IMG/VR virus record: IMGVR_UViG_3300012920_010550
Location: 1 to 46,803 of that record
Length of the DNA stretch: 46,803 bases
Origin: a virus
Direction: 5' to 3' (one strand)
Made by a program: the position numbers and the translations under genes. This document shows positions 33,319 to 44,433 of this stretch, piece by piece. The first letter of the stretch is position 1. Every line of letters begins with the position of its first letter. The notes below the pieces were generated by a model. That model ran no database searches, had not been told where the DNA came from, and saw nothing but the letters and a program-made list of their open reading frames with translations.

Positions 33319-36300
33319 GCATTAGAGATTTTTTCAACAAGTCTTATAAAACCCTTTCTTCCGATATATCAACCCTCGGAGAAGAGACGGAATCTACAGG
33401 TAACCTCTCAAATAGACTAATTGAGAAATATAGATTTATACCCCCTGTAGATTTTGAAAACCCAGAATCTTTTGCAAAATTCGGATCCGCAAGGAGGTAT
33501 TACGAAGATTCTATCCAAAGAATATATAATACCTATCCATATGACGGCTCTCTTCAAGAGCGCACCCAATTTTCAAACGAGTCTACATATTTGGACTTAT
33601 ATATTTTAGATAATTTATATCCTAGATCCACAGGTTATGCCATAATTTCTCCAAATGGCTGGGGAACTCAAGTATCTTCTAAGTCTTGGGGCGCCGGCGG
33701 AGACGTGATTGGAAAGCCGAGTATTGTAGAGTATATTCAAGTTATCGGCGGCCCACATACTGCTTCTGGTGGGATGACCAATAAGGATCTTGCAGACACG
33801 TTTAGTAAATCAAATATTTACGATCCAGCCTTGAACCGCGAATCTAATTTGAAATGCGATTTTGATAGTGGCATAACTATAGAATTTTGGATGAATAAAC
33901 AGCAGGGATCACTGACAAGTGGGTTATCTGATGTTGAAATGATCGCTCACTTGACAAATGATAATAGTGGTTCAGTTCAGATTTATTTAGATACAAAAAC
34001 ACCGGGCGATGATTTGAAGCGCCGCTTAGCAATTGCCGCAACAACACAGACTCAAGTGGCAATCTTTGAATCAACTCTTACAAATATAGAAATTTTAGAT
34101 GGAAACTGGCATCATTATGCAATTTCTCTAAAAAATTCTGGAAGTAATCTAGAAGTAAAGACATACTACGATGGAATCTTGCGAGATAGCGACAATGCAG
34201 CATTTTTTATAGGCACCGCGCCGCTGTCAGAAGTTACTGGTGCCCTAAAGATGAACGTTGGAGCAAGTAGGGAGTTTTCCTATGACTTAGGAGGGCCAGA
34301 TTTAGACTTTCCATCTGATGGGTGGTGTAAATTATCCGGATCAATCGATGAATTTAGATATTGGAAGACAAAAAGAACTTCTGAAGATATTGGAAAAAAT
34401 TGGTTTACCCAATACGGTGGTGGCACGAACCGAGATGCTGCAAATACAGATTTGGGTGTTTATCTGAAATTCAATGAAGGAATCACCGGAAACGACCACA
34501 TCGATTCTGTTGCTCTTGATTATTCTGGAAGGTTATCCAATGGCGCGTGGGTTGGTTACACATCCGAAGCACGATCAACTGGTTCGGCAATTGATTCGCA
34601 TTTATCAAGACAAAGCGAATTCCGTGATCCAATTATTTACCCGTCTCACCCAGAAGTAAAAAGTTTGTACGAAGAATTGTCTCAATCTGGTTCTGTTTAT
34701 GATTTGACCAATAATTCTTCGATATATACCTCAATTCCATCTTGGATTACAGAAGAGGACACAAGAGAAGGAAATTCAGATTTAGAAATCTTAACTCAAA
34801 TACTTAGTAGCTATTTAGATACCCTCTATCTTCAAATAGAAAATTTACCCCACATCAAAGACAAAGGTTACGATTCTTTGGATGTAAAGCCGTACCCTTT
34901 CTTGGATAAGATATTAGAATCTCACGGCTTTATTGCTCCTGAAATTTTTGCAAATGCAGATGTTATTTCACAAATTTTACAAAGAGATGGGGCTAGAAAA
35001 TATGAATTAGATTTGACAGATATCAAAAACGCGATTTATAAAAACATATATAACAATCTGGAGTATATATACAAATCAAAAGGAACAGAAAAGGCATTTA
35101 GAAACTTAGTTCGGTGTTTCGGCGTAGACGAAGAGTTGATTAAGATAAATGTATATGGTGACAATACATCTTATGACTTTAGGGATTCTTATAAATCAAC
35201 TTCTGAAAGAAAAAAATATGCTGATTTCAACGATCCGGACCGCTTTGATTCTACAGTTTATCAGCAAACTGCAAGTGGTAATCCAAATACCCTATCATAT
35301 GTTCCGGGTGTTAGCTCCTCATATGCAAGTTATTCATCATTTACGGCAGAAGTAGAAGTAATATTTCCTAAAAAAATAGAAAAAAGAAATAGTGCTTACT
35401 TTCCTACTACATTTCTAACTTCTTCTATATTCGGTTTTCACACGGCCGATACTGGCACAGTCGAGTTGACATGGAAAAGTCCAGATTATGATCTGCAAGT
35501 CTATGCTATTAGGTTTGAGAAAGAATCAAAAGACGTGTACTTTAGTTTACAGAACACCGATGGAACCATAAATCTAACTACAGACATATATAAAGACGTT
35601 TATGATAATCAAAAGTGGAATTTTGCTGTTAGGCTTAGTCCAGAAAAGTCTCCGCACTCCGATTTACCTTCTGGATCATCAGATACGAACTATCTTTTAG
35701 AATTTAGCGGAATAAACTCTGAAATTGATTATGTTTCGGGAGAATTCAAGTTATCTGCCAGTATAAACCCGATTACTGGGAGCGCCCTCCTCGGAGAAGC
35801 TAAAAGAATGTACTTAGGTGCGCACAGAGCCAACTTTACCGGCTCCACTTTGGCATTTTCTGATGCTAAAATAAGTTCTCTAAGGTACTGGGCAAGCTAT
35901 CTGGACGATGATGTCCTATCATCACACGCTAGAGATCCGTCCAACGTTGGTGTGGCCGCCCCATATGCAAGTACGTATTTGATGCAAACTAGTTTGCAAA
36001 ATATTATAGTCCCTCAAATAGAGACTTTGGCCCTAAATTGGGATTTCTCTTCGGTTACTTCTTCTGATGGGGGCTTGTCGGGTATCCCATTTGTTTCCGA
36101 TGCGGGATACCTAGTTCAAGATGTTTCTTCTGGTTCGCTAGACACTATCGATCGATATAAGTGGCTTGGGGATGTAGTAAATCACCAATTGACCGGTCGA
36201 GGAGACTTTTATTTAGCAAATGATAGCAAAGTTACAGACGCTAGGTATGTTTATAGCGGAAAGCAAGCACTACCAGAAGTTATTCAGGCTTCGGATACAA

Positions 36301-38774
36301 TAAATTCTCTGGGAGAGAGTGATCTGGCGTTCACTAGGGACACCAGACCAGCAAGACACTTCTTCGCAATAGAAAAAAGCATGTATCAAGCAATTTCGGA
36401 AGACATGGTCAATATGTTTTCCACCATTGTTGACTTCAATACACTGGTGGGGGAACCTGTCAACAGATATAGGGGAGAATATAAATATTTACAAAAACTA
36501 AGGCAACTTTATTTTGAAAAAGTGGAGAATGAGCCAGATTTAGAGAAATTTATTAGCTTTTATTCCTGGATTGATCAATCTCTAGGTAAAATGTTGCAAA
36601 CTCTCATACCAGCTTCGGCAGAATTCTCTGAAGACATTAGGAATATGGTAGAAAGTCACATTCTAGAAAGAAATAAATATAGATCAAAGTTTCCAACTCT
36701 AGAATTTACAGCCAGAGATCCAGAGGCCGGCCTAATTGGAATAAATAAACATTTATACGACTGGAAAACAGGTCATTCTCCTGTAAATGGCCAAGAAAAT
36801 GAAAACTGCTATTGGTGGAAAGCTCGCGCAGAAAGAAACAATCCAGAAATAACATCCGGGAATGCCACAGTTGATTCAAACAGGCAATCTTATCTAAATG
36901 CAACGATTAGTGCGCTAAATCGCTCATATACTACCCCTCTTAGGCTAAATATTGCCCAACAAAGGACCATTCATGGTGGAAATAACATGGATTCCAAAAA
37001 GTCGGTAGATATTACACGATCAAAAATAAAATTTGGCACCTCTGATGGTGTAGAGATAGCAAATCTTTCCCCTTTGCCAGATTGCACAGACGAATCTTTA
37101 GAAAAAGTAATAATAAACGGTGCCATGAAGTCAAATCCAGCCGAAGAATATCTAAATTCTTCAGCACAGAGATACTTTCCATACACATTTTACTTCTCTT
37201 CTATGGGACTGGAGCTGAATAACTTACATAGAGACGCATATGGCCCAGATATGGAAACCCCAATGCAGTCTCCGTTTACAAATGCGCACGTCGGAGGCCT
37301 TCAATCTAGGCACGTACCTTTGAATCAGGGAGCGGATACTAAATCTACAAGACCAGAAGCGTGGGATTTGCAATTTCTAACAATTGTTCACCCTGCATCG
37401 GACAATCCCAGGGCACCATACTACCGAGATGAAACCGCAAAAAGGCCGCTAAACATCAAAAACATCAAAGGACCAGCCGGAAATTACCAATACGACTATC
37501 AAGCGATTATGACATCCGGGAGATCCGTAAATAATAGGGCTTTTGTCAAGTCAGAAGGCTTTTCTTTGATAGACCCAATCAGTGATGTTTCTTCATCTTG
37601 GGTTCCAGATATGGCAACCGAACTCGGCCCAGAAATAGACAGGCTCGGCACTTGGGGATCAAACAAATATATCATTGTGGAGAGATTTTCTGCCCCCGGT
37701 GGCCCAGATACGATGGGTGATGCCAACGGCGGCCCCGGATTAGACAAATACGCAGCAGAAATGTCTCCAAATAATGATCTGAATTATAGAAACTCTTTCG
37801 TCAGAGATGTTTTACAGAGCCTACACACCAGTCATGTAAACAAGTTTGGATATTTTTCCGATTCACAGGACATTCCAGGTGCAGAAGCTTCTGAAGTCAA
37901 CCCTCTAAACTACGAAGGTACTGGTTCAATTTATAAAACTAATAGAAATACTAGATATTCTTATCGCCTAAGTGGTACAGTTGCGGTCAAAACGCCCCAA
38001 TATGATAACTGGTACGTTCAGCACCCAATCCCGCAAAGCGATTTTCAGTATGCTTGGATCACTGCATCATATGTATCTAGTCCTTATTGTGGATATTTAC
38101 CTCCAGATGGAGCACCATATAGTAGTTCACTAGGTTTGATACCTGCTATCACTTTCGGCCCTATTACTTCATCTTATTCGTGGGAGATTTGGCCAACATG
38201 GAAGCAAATAAGAACCGGAGAGGAACTTCAAGCGAGACAAATAAGAGAAAACAATCAAATAGTGTATAACCCTCCAGGGAAAACTTTCAAAAATTCTTCA
38301 GGAATAACGATTATTCCTAAATTATCTCCAAACTACAAGACTTTTGATGAACCTTGTGTGGTATCTAAGTATAGACCTGTAAATCAGGTCTTGAATGATT
38401 CTAAATTTATACTAAGTGCGACAAAAATTTCTGTAAAAAGCAGTTATGGAAATAATTTATCTTTCTTTTCAAATGAGGAGCTGAACATGGATTTGAATGT
38501 TAAGCCTCCTGAAAGATTAGCTTATGATAGTATAAAGGACAATTATCTTGAAACCGAACTAATTATTAATCCAGAGCTAGAACAAGGTGGAATTACTGCA
38601 ACCAAATTGGTGGCACCACTTTTAGATAGCGTAAAGTATGAGGAAATTGTTTTCCCAGCTTCCTCAAACACTTATAAAAAGAGAAATAGAGAAAGAGAAG
38701 GTTATCAAAATGATTTTTGGAGAAACAGTAGAAGCGCAAGAAGTGCTCTTGGAAAAACTAAGTTCGGAGGCTAA
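33315..38774 (+). CDS. Giant LamG-containing baseplate/tail protein (1819 aa)
   Basis: A single 1819-codon frame. Residues ~175-370 form a LamG/concanavalin-like domain (SGITIEFWMNKQQ, DGNWHHYAISLKNSG, GSIDEFRYWKTKRTSEDIGK). A second related beta-sandwich lies at ~675-870 (FTAEVEVIFPKK, LRYWASYLDDDVL). Between them is a helical segment (YLDTLYLQIENLPHIKDKGY) seen in large phage baseplate proteins. Such domains bind glycans. It is likely a wedge/receptor-binding protein. Long beta-rich Asn/Ser/Gly sections fill the C-terminal half. ATG 33315 overlaps the preceding stop. Confidence 0.78.
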   Translation: MSIRDFFNKSYKTLSSDISTLGEETESTGNLSNRLIEKYRFIPPVDFENPESFAKFGSARRYYEDSIQRIYNTYPYDGSLQERTQFSNESTYLDLYILDNLYPRSTGYAIISPNGWGTQVSSKSWGAGGDVIGKPSIVEYIQVIGGPHTASGGMTNKDLADTFSKSNIYDPALNRESNLKCDFDSGITIEFWMNKQQGSLTSGLSDVEMIAHLTNDNSGSVQIYLDTKTPGDDLKRRLAIAATTQTQVAIFESTLTNIEILDGNWHHYAISLKNSGSNLEVKTYYDGILRDSDNAAFFIGTAPLSEVTGALKMNVGASREFSYDLGGPDLDFPSDGWCKLSGSIDEFRYWKTKRTSEDIGKNWFTQYGGGTNRDAANTDLGVYLKFNEGITGNDHIDSVALDYSGRLSNGAWVGYTSEARSTGSAIDSHLSRQSEFRDPIIYPSHPEVKSLYEELSQSGSVYDLTNNSSIYTSIPSWITEEDTREGNSDLEILTQILSSYLDTLYLQIENLPHIKDKGYDSLDVKPYPFLDKILESHGFIAPEIFANADVISQILQRDGARKYELDLTDIKNAIYKNIYNNLEYIYKSKGTEKAFRNLVRCFGVDEELIKINVYGDNTSYDFRDSYKSTSERKKYADFNDPDRFDSTVYQQTASGNPNTLSYVPGVSSSYASYSSFTAEVEVIFPKKIEKRNSAYFPTTFLTSSIFGFHTADTGTVELTWKSPDYDLQVYAIRFEKESKDVYFSLQNTDGTINLTTDIYKDVYDNQKWNFAVRLSPEKSPHSDLPSGSSDTNYLLEFSGINSEIDYVSGEFKLSASINPITGSALLGEAKRMYLGAHRANFTGSTLAFSDAKISSLRYWASYLDDDVLSSHARDPSNVGVAAPYASTYLMQTSLQNIIVPQIETLALNWDFSSVTSSDGGLSGIPFVSDAGYLVQDVSSGSLDTIDRYKWLGDVVNHQLTGRGDFYLANDSKVTDARYVYSGKQALPEVIQASDTINSLGESDLAFTRDTRPARHFFAIEKSMYQAISEDMVNMFSTIVDFNTLVGEPVNRYRGEYKYLQKLRQLYFEKVENEPDLEKFISFYSWIDQSLGKMLQTLIPASAEFSEDIRNMVESHILERNKYRSKFPTLEFTARDPEAGLIGINKHLYDWKTGHSPVNGQENENCYWWKARAERNNPEITSGNATVDSNRQSYLNATISALNRSYTTPLRLNIAQQRTIHGGNNMDSKKSVDITRSKIKFGTSDGVEIANLSPLPDCTDESLEKVIINGAMKSNPAEEYLNSSAQRYFPYTFYFSSMGLELNNLHRDAYGPDMETPMQSPFTNAHVGGLQSRHVPLNQGADTKSTRPEAWDLQFLTIVHPASDNPRAPYYRDETAKRPLNIKNIKGPAGNYQYDYQAIMTSGRSVNNRAFVKSEGFSLIDPISDVSSSWVPDMATELGPEIDRLGTWGSNKYIIVERFSAPGGPDTMGDANGGPGLDKYAAEMSPNNDLNYRNSFVRDVLQSLHTSHVNKFGYFSDSQDIPGAEASEVNPLNYEGTGSIYKTNRNTRYSYRLSGTVAVKTPQYDNWYVQHPIPQSDFQYAWITASYVSSPYCGYLPPDGAPYSSSLGLIPAITFGPITSSYSWEIWPTWKQIRTGEELQARQIRENNQIVYNPPGKTFKNSSGITIIPKLSPNYKTFDEPCVVSKYRPVNQVLNDSKFILSATKISVKSSYGNNLSFFSNEELNMDLNVKPPERLAYDSIKDNYLETELIINPELEQGGITATKLVAPLLDSVKYEEIVFPASSNTYKKRNREREGYQNDFWRNSRSARSALGKTKFGG

Positions 38775-38776
38775 AA

Positions 38777-41700
38777 ATGCCTAATTCTCAAGGTATTAAT
38801 ATGTCCCAGAGCGCCTGGGCCATGGATGCAGTCGAAGAGTTTGAAACTTCGCCAATCTATACGGCAATGAATGCAGACTCTGGCTCGGCTGGCGAACTTC
38901 AAAATGATTATACCATTGTTCATGCAAACGAAAGATATGAAAATGATTATGCGCTTTCTTGTAGTAATTATGGGATTACTTGGACAATTTTTCATCCGGC
39001 ATATAACCCTCCGGCATTTTCTGAAGGAACAGGAGTGCAAATAGGGTATTCCAGCAGTCTTTCTACGGCATCATTGCCAGCAGGAAATTATAAATTGAGT
39101 TCTGATTGGGGTTCGGTATTGAACCCAGATGACGGATTTACTTTATCGATTTGGATAAATGAAAAGGCTATTCCCCCATCTGCATCTCCACCATCTCCAC
39201 CACCAGCAGGACCTGGAGGTACAGGTCGTTTTCCTTTTGTTGTTGATTGGCCACTTTTTCACTTTGGCACAACGGGTAGTCTCGCTGATTCGGAAAGAGG
39301 ATCTTTATATTTCGGATTGGTAAAAGATTTTCCCTCTGCGATATCTCCGGTAGGCTTCTGCATGTCAGAACCTTGGATGCAGGATAGGTACAGATTTATG
39401 TCATATATAGTTTACAGCAAGTCAAGTGTTTTTCCAGATCCAGCCGTAGATATGGTATATTCTTCAAACATTTTTGAGGCTAACGAGATCACAAATTCAA
39501 GCACTTGGAAGCATGTAGCTTTGACTTACCACAATTATCCTGGCTCATCAAAAGAGAATAGGTGGAGAATTTACCTTAACGGCGTTCCTGTAAGTCTATC
39601 TCATTATATGAACCCCAATCCAACCAACGGAGGCGAAATTCCAAAAAATTGGCAACGCCGTCCGATTAGAGATGTATCATCAATTGGGGTAGCCAAAAAA
39701 GATAATTATCCATTTGATACTGCACCATTTGGCGCATATATGGATCCAACTGCTTGCGGACTTTTGCCAGCAACAAGTGGAGACTTTTTTCATATTTTTA
39801 ATGGACTTTTAGATGAAGCTACAATTTGGTCAGAGGCTCTGAACGAGTCACAAATAACAGAATTATACGGCGGAGGTAGGGCATCAGACATATCTAGAAT
39901 TTCTTTTGGAACTTCTTCTTTGGCATCTTGGTATCGTTTCGGAGACACCCCCGGAGACACACAAGGAATTTGGGATACTGCCAAGATAAATGATTTGGGA
40001 AATTTCGGTGCTGATGCTGCGAACGTAACAGACCTGGACACAGGAATCCCAACAGTTTCAGCATCAATTTTACCAGATAGGGGCCTTGTTGTTTTTAGCA
40101 CAGAAGCACCTCTTGCTGGAACTTTGGAATATTTGTCGGCCTCTCCTCTTTATAATAGAAAACAAACATTGCAGAGTGTTTATTCAGTTGTTGACCGTCA
40201 CGGAGTTCAAATACCAGAAACAGCACTCGCACTTCAAAACTTAGATGAAGAATGGTCTTTTATTTCATGTGCAGACAAATACTTAGAGGAAGCCCCTCTT
40301 GGATCCATTCAGCCATTCGGTGGAACTGCCTTGTGGGAGGCGGATCGTCTTGCCGGATATGGTAATCCTTTTGTATCATCTTCCAGATCACCATTTTATG
40401 ATACATATGATGACTATTCTCTAGACACAAAATATGCCTTCAAAGAAGGTACGATCCTTTCAGAGTTTAGGATAAGCGAAAAAATAAAAAAATACATAGA
40501 AAATGAAGATTTCTTGGTTGACTCGGGAGATGATTTTTCTATATTTGGAATTCCGGAAGGAACAATATCAAATCCCCAGAATAGCTCGGAAGACAACTTC
40601 AATACTTATTATTCTAATTCCGAGTTTATGCAATTTTTCGATATCGTAAGGTCTGACCATGATGGTGTAGCTCTGCCTGAAAAAATAACAATTAAGTGTA
40701 AAGGCTTAAAGAAATTTATCCCTTATGATGGATTTTATCCTGCTGAAAGATCCTTACAAATAGCATCTCAATTTTCCAAATCATATGCAGAATATATTGA
40801 ACCTGTTGGTGGTTCTGACGCTGATGTTGCGGATGCCACAAACAGACCCATCATGGCCGCCATGTTTTCTCCGGGAATTATGTATAATTCTATAAAAGCA
40901 GGAATGGCAGTAGATTATCCCGTTTCTTTGAACTCAGTACAAAAACTACAATATAATACCTTTATTTCTGGTGCCCAAGAGCTAACTTCATCTGGTTATT
41001 GGGCTTTGGGTACGGGATCGGCAGGTGTTTCTGGTTGGGACTATAGAGTTCCATTCGAGGCACTGTTAGAGCCGGAAGAATATCTAAAAAATAAAAATAT
41101 TACTGATATGGAGCCTGATCCATCTGCTTCTCTTGGTCTCACAACAAGACTTGGCCAGACTGGAGACAATCTATATAAATTGATGATCAATAACTTTTTG
41201 GCAGAAATTCCAGAATTTTTCTTAAGAAATGATGAATTCACAGCAATTAGGTCGATTCCAGATAATTCTAAAAATTTTGGCAAAGTTGAGCCTGGAAAAA
41301 CTTATGGAATGAGAGTGAAAATGAGAAGATCGATGAACAAAACCAGAAAATGGTTTCATCCATCTTTTGTTGCAAACGAAAATTCTGGTTTAGAAACAAT
41401 TACTGAATACGAGGTGCCTCAAGATCCTTTATATCAGCCAGACTTACGAGAAACCTTTACAATGTACAGTCGACCAACAGCATTCGGCCCACCAGTTGCT
41501 GCAACAGATACATTATATAAATCTGAATGGGGAGATAATGCCTTCGATCCTCACCCTTCCAGGGTCGACGCGGGCTTTGCCATCAGACAATCTTACGCAG
41601 GAAATCCAAATCTACCGGGTACCACTAGTTATACTTGCTCAGCCGGCCAGCAAAATCAAGATCTTTATCCATCTGACAGCTTAAATGGGTATAATCCATC

Positions 41701-43387
41701 GTTCACGCCACCATATTATAATGGAGAAGCTTGGGCGGATATTTTATATACAGCACCGTCTAACGTTACAGGGAATGTTTCTTTAGACGATATTCTAAAT
41801 AATTCCAAAGTAATATATTGGCGTATTGATGGCAAGCCAATTTTGAGATTCAAATTTGCAGGACAAAGCCCAGAAAGTGTAATTCAGGAATGGCAAACAG
41901 CTAGGGGAGCACTTCCAATTCCAAGCTCTTCTTTACCAGAATATTGGGCACCAGCAACATCCTCCACCCTAGTCGGTGAGGGATATGATTTCACCGGCCT
42001 ATCTTCCTATAATCCTGGACGTTCTGGTACTGGGTGGTATTTTTGGGGTACCCCCTCTGCGTGGAATGGTTCGGGATCTTTTCCTATGGCGCCCCTATAT
42101 GCCAACAAATTCGCAATGCAGCTTTCTGCTTCAATAAATCTCTTAGGCAGAGAAGATGTGTTAGTAGATGACTTTTCAGCTGATGGAACTAAAAATAATG
42201 AATCGACAGTAAATATTTCTGGCCGATGGGTTATCCAGCCAAAGTTTGAAACGCCAATGTTCAATTTTGGTGATCAATCTATACGACCAATTTCGAATGA
42301 TAATGATACACTAACAATACCAACAAATGGCTCCGAATCTGTTCCTAGGGGAATGTGGCATCAATATGGTTGCCTACCTAGGCCTAATGAGGGAATATTT
42401 TTAGAAGTTGCAGACATTCCGGATAATTGGGTTAGGTATCGAGGCGCGTTTGATGGTGCTGAAAGAAAGCAGTGGAACATAGACCTCGATGGAGAATTCA
42501 GAGGAGAAACAGCAGGGACGTATAGGAGTGAATATTATGATGATTATGGCGCAGGAAGCGGTGTTTCATCACTAATGGATGTGGCAGGCTTTACAAAGGT
42601 AAATATTAACTCTGATGTTGATCTTGGCAAAGTCAAAGGAAGTCAGAAAAATATTAGCAAAAAATTAGGACAGCTAAAAGAAGGCAAAACTGTTTCTGAA
42701 GCAATTGTAGCTATTCCTTTTTACATGGAAGACGGAAATCAGAAATTGTTTGGAATATCAAATAAAAAAATACAAGCCATCATTGATCAACAAAATGGCA
42801 TAACTCCAAAAACAGAAGTCAATATTTTGAGTCAAATAGGTCCTTCACTATATGACTTGGTTGAAAAAATGCAAAAATTTGTTTTACCTCCAAGATATGA
42901 TTTTGTAAATTATCCAGAAGTTTTGAATAATCCAGATTTGGGCGCGTTTGCAATGTATATTTTTGAATTCTCGCATACATTTACTTCAGAAGATCTATCT
43001 CATATTTGGCAGAACGTAATGCCAAACGCAGGTTTGAAGTCGGTATTTGGAGAACCTGAAGTTGAGGCTTCCATTACGCACGATTTGGTGAATACGGAGT
43101 TGCTAGACGCAGAGGATTTTGAAAAAGAAATTAGATGGCACGTTTTCAAAGTCAAGCAACGCGCAGCAAAAAATTACTTTGAAAAAACAACATCTAATAC
43201 CAGAAAAATAAATACAACTCAAGACGCGTCCGCTCCAAGCTATAACTGGCCTTATGATTTCTTCTCGCTGATAGAGTTGGGTAATATGAGCACAGAAGTA
43301 TCTCTGAAAAATGAACAAGAGAGCGAATTGGGAGAACAAGTTCCAGGAACTACAATTCCCAAATTTAATTACAAAGAAAATCAATAA
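38777..43387 (+). CDS. Giant LamG-containing tail protein (1536 aa)
   Basis: A 1536-codon frame starting 2 bases after the previous stop, with GGAGG upstream. Residues ~115-395 form a LamG-like domain (DDGFTLSIWINEKA, SSTWKHVALTYHN, RWRIYLNGVPVSLS, GLLDEATIWSEALNESQITE). It is interrupted by a Pro-rich loop (SASPPSPPPAGPGG). The remainder is beta-rich with no further motif until a helical C-terminus (about 1380-1536). It resembles its 1819-aa neighbour in design, so ancient duplication is possible. Likely a host-recognition or baseplate-periphery protein. Confidence 0.75.
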   Translation: MPNSQGINMSQSAWAMDAVEEFETSPIYTAMNADSGSAGELQNDYTIVHANERYENDYALSCSNYGITWTIFHPAYNPPAFSEGTGVQIGYSSSLSTASLPAGNYKLSSDWGSVLNPDDGFTLSIWINEKAIPPSASPPSPPPAGPGGTGRFPFVVDWPLFHFGTTGSLADSERGSLYFGLVKDFPSAISPVGFCMSEPWMQDRYRFMSYIVYSKSSVFPDPAVDMVYSSNIFEANEITNSSTWKHVALTYHNYPGSSKENRWRIYLNGVPVSLSHYMNPNPTNGGEIPKNWQRRPIRDVSSIGVAKKDNYPFDTAPFGAYMDPTACGLLPATSGDFFHIFNGLLDEATIWSEALNESQITELYGGGRASDISRISFGTSSLASWYRFGDTPGDTQGIWDTAKINDLGNFGADAANVTDLDTGIPTVSASILPDRGLVVFSTEAPLAGTLEYLSASPLYNRKQTLQSVYSVVDRHGVQIPETALALQNLDEEWSFISCADKYLEEAPLGSIQPFGGTALWEADRLAGYGNPFVSSSRSPFYDTYDDYSLDTKYAFKEGTILSEFRISEKIKKYIENEDFLVDSGDDFSIFGIPEGTISNPQNSSEDNFNTYYSNSEFMQFFDIVRSDHDGVALPEKITIKCKGLKKFIPYDGFYPAERSLQIASQFSKSYAEYIEPVGGSDADVADATNRPIMAAMFSPGIMYNSIKAGMAVDYPVSLNSVQKLQYNTFISGAQELTSSGYWALGTGSAGVSGWDYRVPFEALLEPEEYLKNKNITDMEPDPSASLGLTTRLGQTGDNLYKLMINNFLAEIPEFFLRNDEFTAIRSIPDNSKNFGKVEPGKTYGMRVKMRRSMNKTRKWFHPSFVANENSGLETITEYEVPQDPLYQPDLRETFTMYSRPTAFGPPVAATDTLYKSEWGDNAFDPHPSRVDAGFAIRQSYAGNPNLPGTTSYTCSAGQQNQDLYPSDSLNGYNPSFTPPYYNGEAWADILYTAPSNVTGNVSLDDILNNSKVIYWRIDGKPILRFKFAGQSPESVIQEWQTARGALPIPSSSLPEYWAPATSSTLVGEGYDFTGLSSYNPGRSGTGWYFWGTPSAWNGSGSFPMAPLYANKFAMQLSASINLLGREDVLVDDFSADGTKNNESTVNISGRWVIQPKFETPMFNFGDQSIRPISNDNDTLTIPTNGSESVPRGMWHQYGCLPRPNEGIFLEVADIPDNWVRYRGAFDGAERKQWNIDLDGEFRGETAGTYRSEYYDDYGAGSGVSSLMDVAGFTKVNINSDVDLGKVKGSQKNISKKLGQLKEGKTVSEAIVAIPFYMEDGNQKLFGISNKKIQAIIDQQNGITPKTEVNILSQIGPSLYDLVEKMQKFVLPPRYDFVNYPEVLNNPDLGAFAMYIFEFSHTFTSEDLSHIWQNVMPNAGLKSVFGEPEVEASITHDLVNTELLDAEDFEKEIRWHVFKVKQRAAKNYFEKTTSNTRKINTTQDASAPSYNWPYDFFSLIELGNMSTEVSLKNEQESELGEQVPGTTIPKFNYKENQ

Positions 43388-43406
43388 AGAAGATAATTAT
43401 TAGCAA

Positions 43407-44429
43407 ATGACCTATTTCAACAAGAAAGAAGAAGTATTGGATATACAGCTTACTCAATATGGTAAGCACCTATTATCAATTGGAAAATTGAATCCAACAT
43501 ATTATCGTTTTTTTGATGATGATATTTTGTATGACGTAGGGTATGCGGGCCTGGAGGAACCTCAAAATGATTCGCATCCTAGAATTGTTGATGATACTCC
43601 CAACAAAAAAACCCAACATAACCACATCGGACTTGAAACAACCGTAAAAACAGATTATAATAAAAAGCAAAAGCCATACACAATTGCGGAGCATAAAAAA
43701 ATAGTCATGCCTCCGGTTGTTGAGAGTGAATACGTACTAAATAACCCTCTCGGAACTTCAAATTTGGGAGAAGACAATGCTCCTAATTTCAATTTGGGAT
43801 TATTGCGAGGGGAAATAAATAAATTTTCAAAAGAACTGATAAGTGAATTTCAATCACTGACAATCCCACAATTAGATATAAATTTGACTCAAAAATTACA
43901 AGTTCGAAATCTGAATACTGTAGGTGTAGGGCAAACAGACCCTGAATTGGCAAGTCCCCTATTCGAAGACAATACTTTCATCGGAGTATATCCAGATCAC
44001 ATTTTGGGAATATTTTCAGAAGATGGCACGCCCTTTCGAAAAGAAAATTTCAACATAGAAGTCTATGAAATGATGGATGTTAGCGCGTCCGCCGGCACTA
44101 AATTAGAATATGAGCTTCGTCAGCTTTCTTTCGCAACTATTCCAAACCCAGCAATTGTAAATGGAATTCTTCTAGATAGCGAAGAAATAAGAAAAGATAT
44201 AGTAAGCCTTACTCCGGACCATGTAGAGTATTTTTTTGAAATTTTGACCGATGAAGAGATTTCGGAAGGGACAATTTGTGAAAACTCTAGTAGGCTCAAG
44301 TCTCTAAATATATCTTTAGATAGAGATATCAATTGTCCAGATATACCTTTTACTGATAAGATTCTAGATCCATATTATTCAGAAATAGATGAACAAAAGG
44401 CTACTGTCTGTAAGGATGAAGGGGAATAA
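43407..44429 (+). CDS. Conserved phage structural protein (340 aa)
   Basis: A 340-aa protein starting with MTYFNKKEEVLDIQLTQYGK, then HLLSIGKLNPTYYRFFDDDI. I recognise this opening from uncharacterised structural proteins of divergent T4-like phages, but its role is unknown. The C-terminal part is acidic with several Cys. It lies 19 bases after the LamG gene, with only a weak AAGA as ribosome site, and 4 bases before the next start. Confidence 0.7.
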   Translation: MTYFNKKEEVLDIQLTQYGKHLLSIGKLNPTYYRFFDDDILYDVGYAGLEEPQNDSHPRIVDDTPNKKTQHNHIGLETTVKTDYNKKQKPYTIAEHKKIVMPPVVESEYVLNNPLGTSNLGEDNAPNFNLGLLRGEINKFSKELISEFQSLTIPQLDINLTQKLQVRNLNTVGVGQTDPELASPLFEDNTFIGVYPDHILGIFSEDGTPFRKENFNIEVYEMMDVSASAGTKLEYELRQLSFATIPNPAIVNGILLDSEEIRKDIVSLTPDHVEYFFEILTDEEISEGTICENSSRLKSLNISLDRDINCPDIPFTDKILDPYYSEIDEQKATVCKDEGE

Positions 44430-44433
44430 ATAG

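Noticed and set aside
35019-35050. TTGACA followed by TATAAA inside the 1819-aa gene
   Set aside because: The spacer is 18 bases and the site is deep in one long gene with no start nearby; likely chance in AT-rich DNA.
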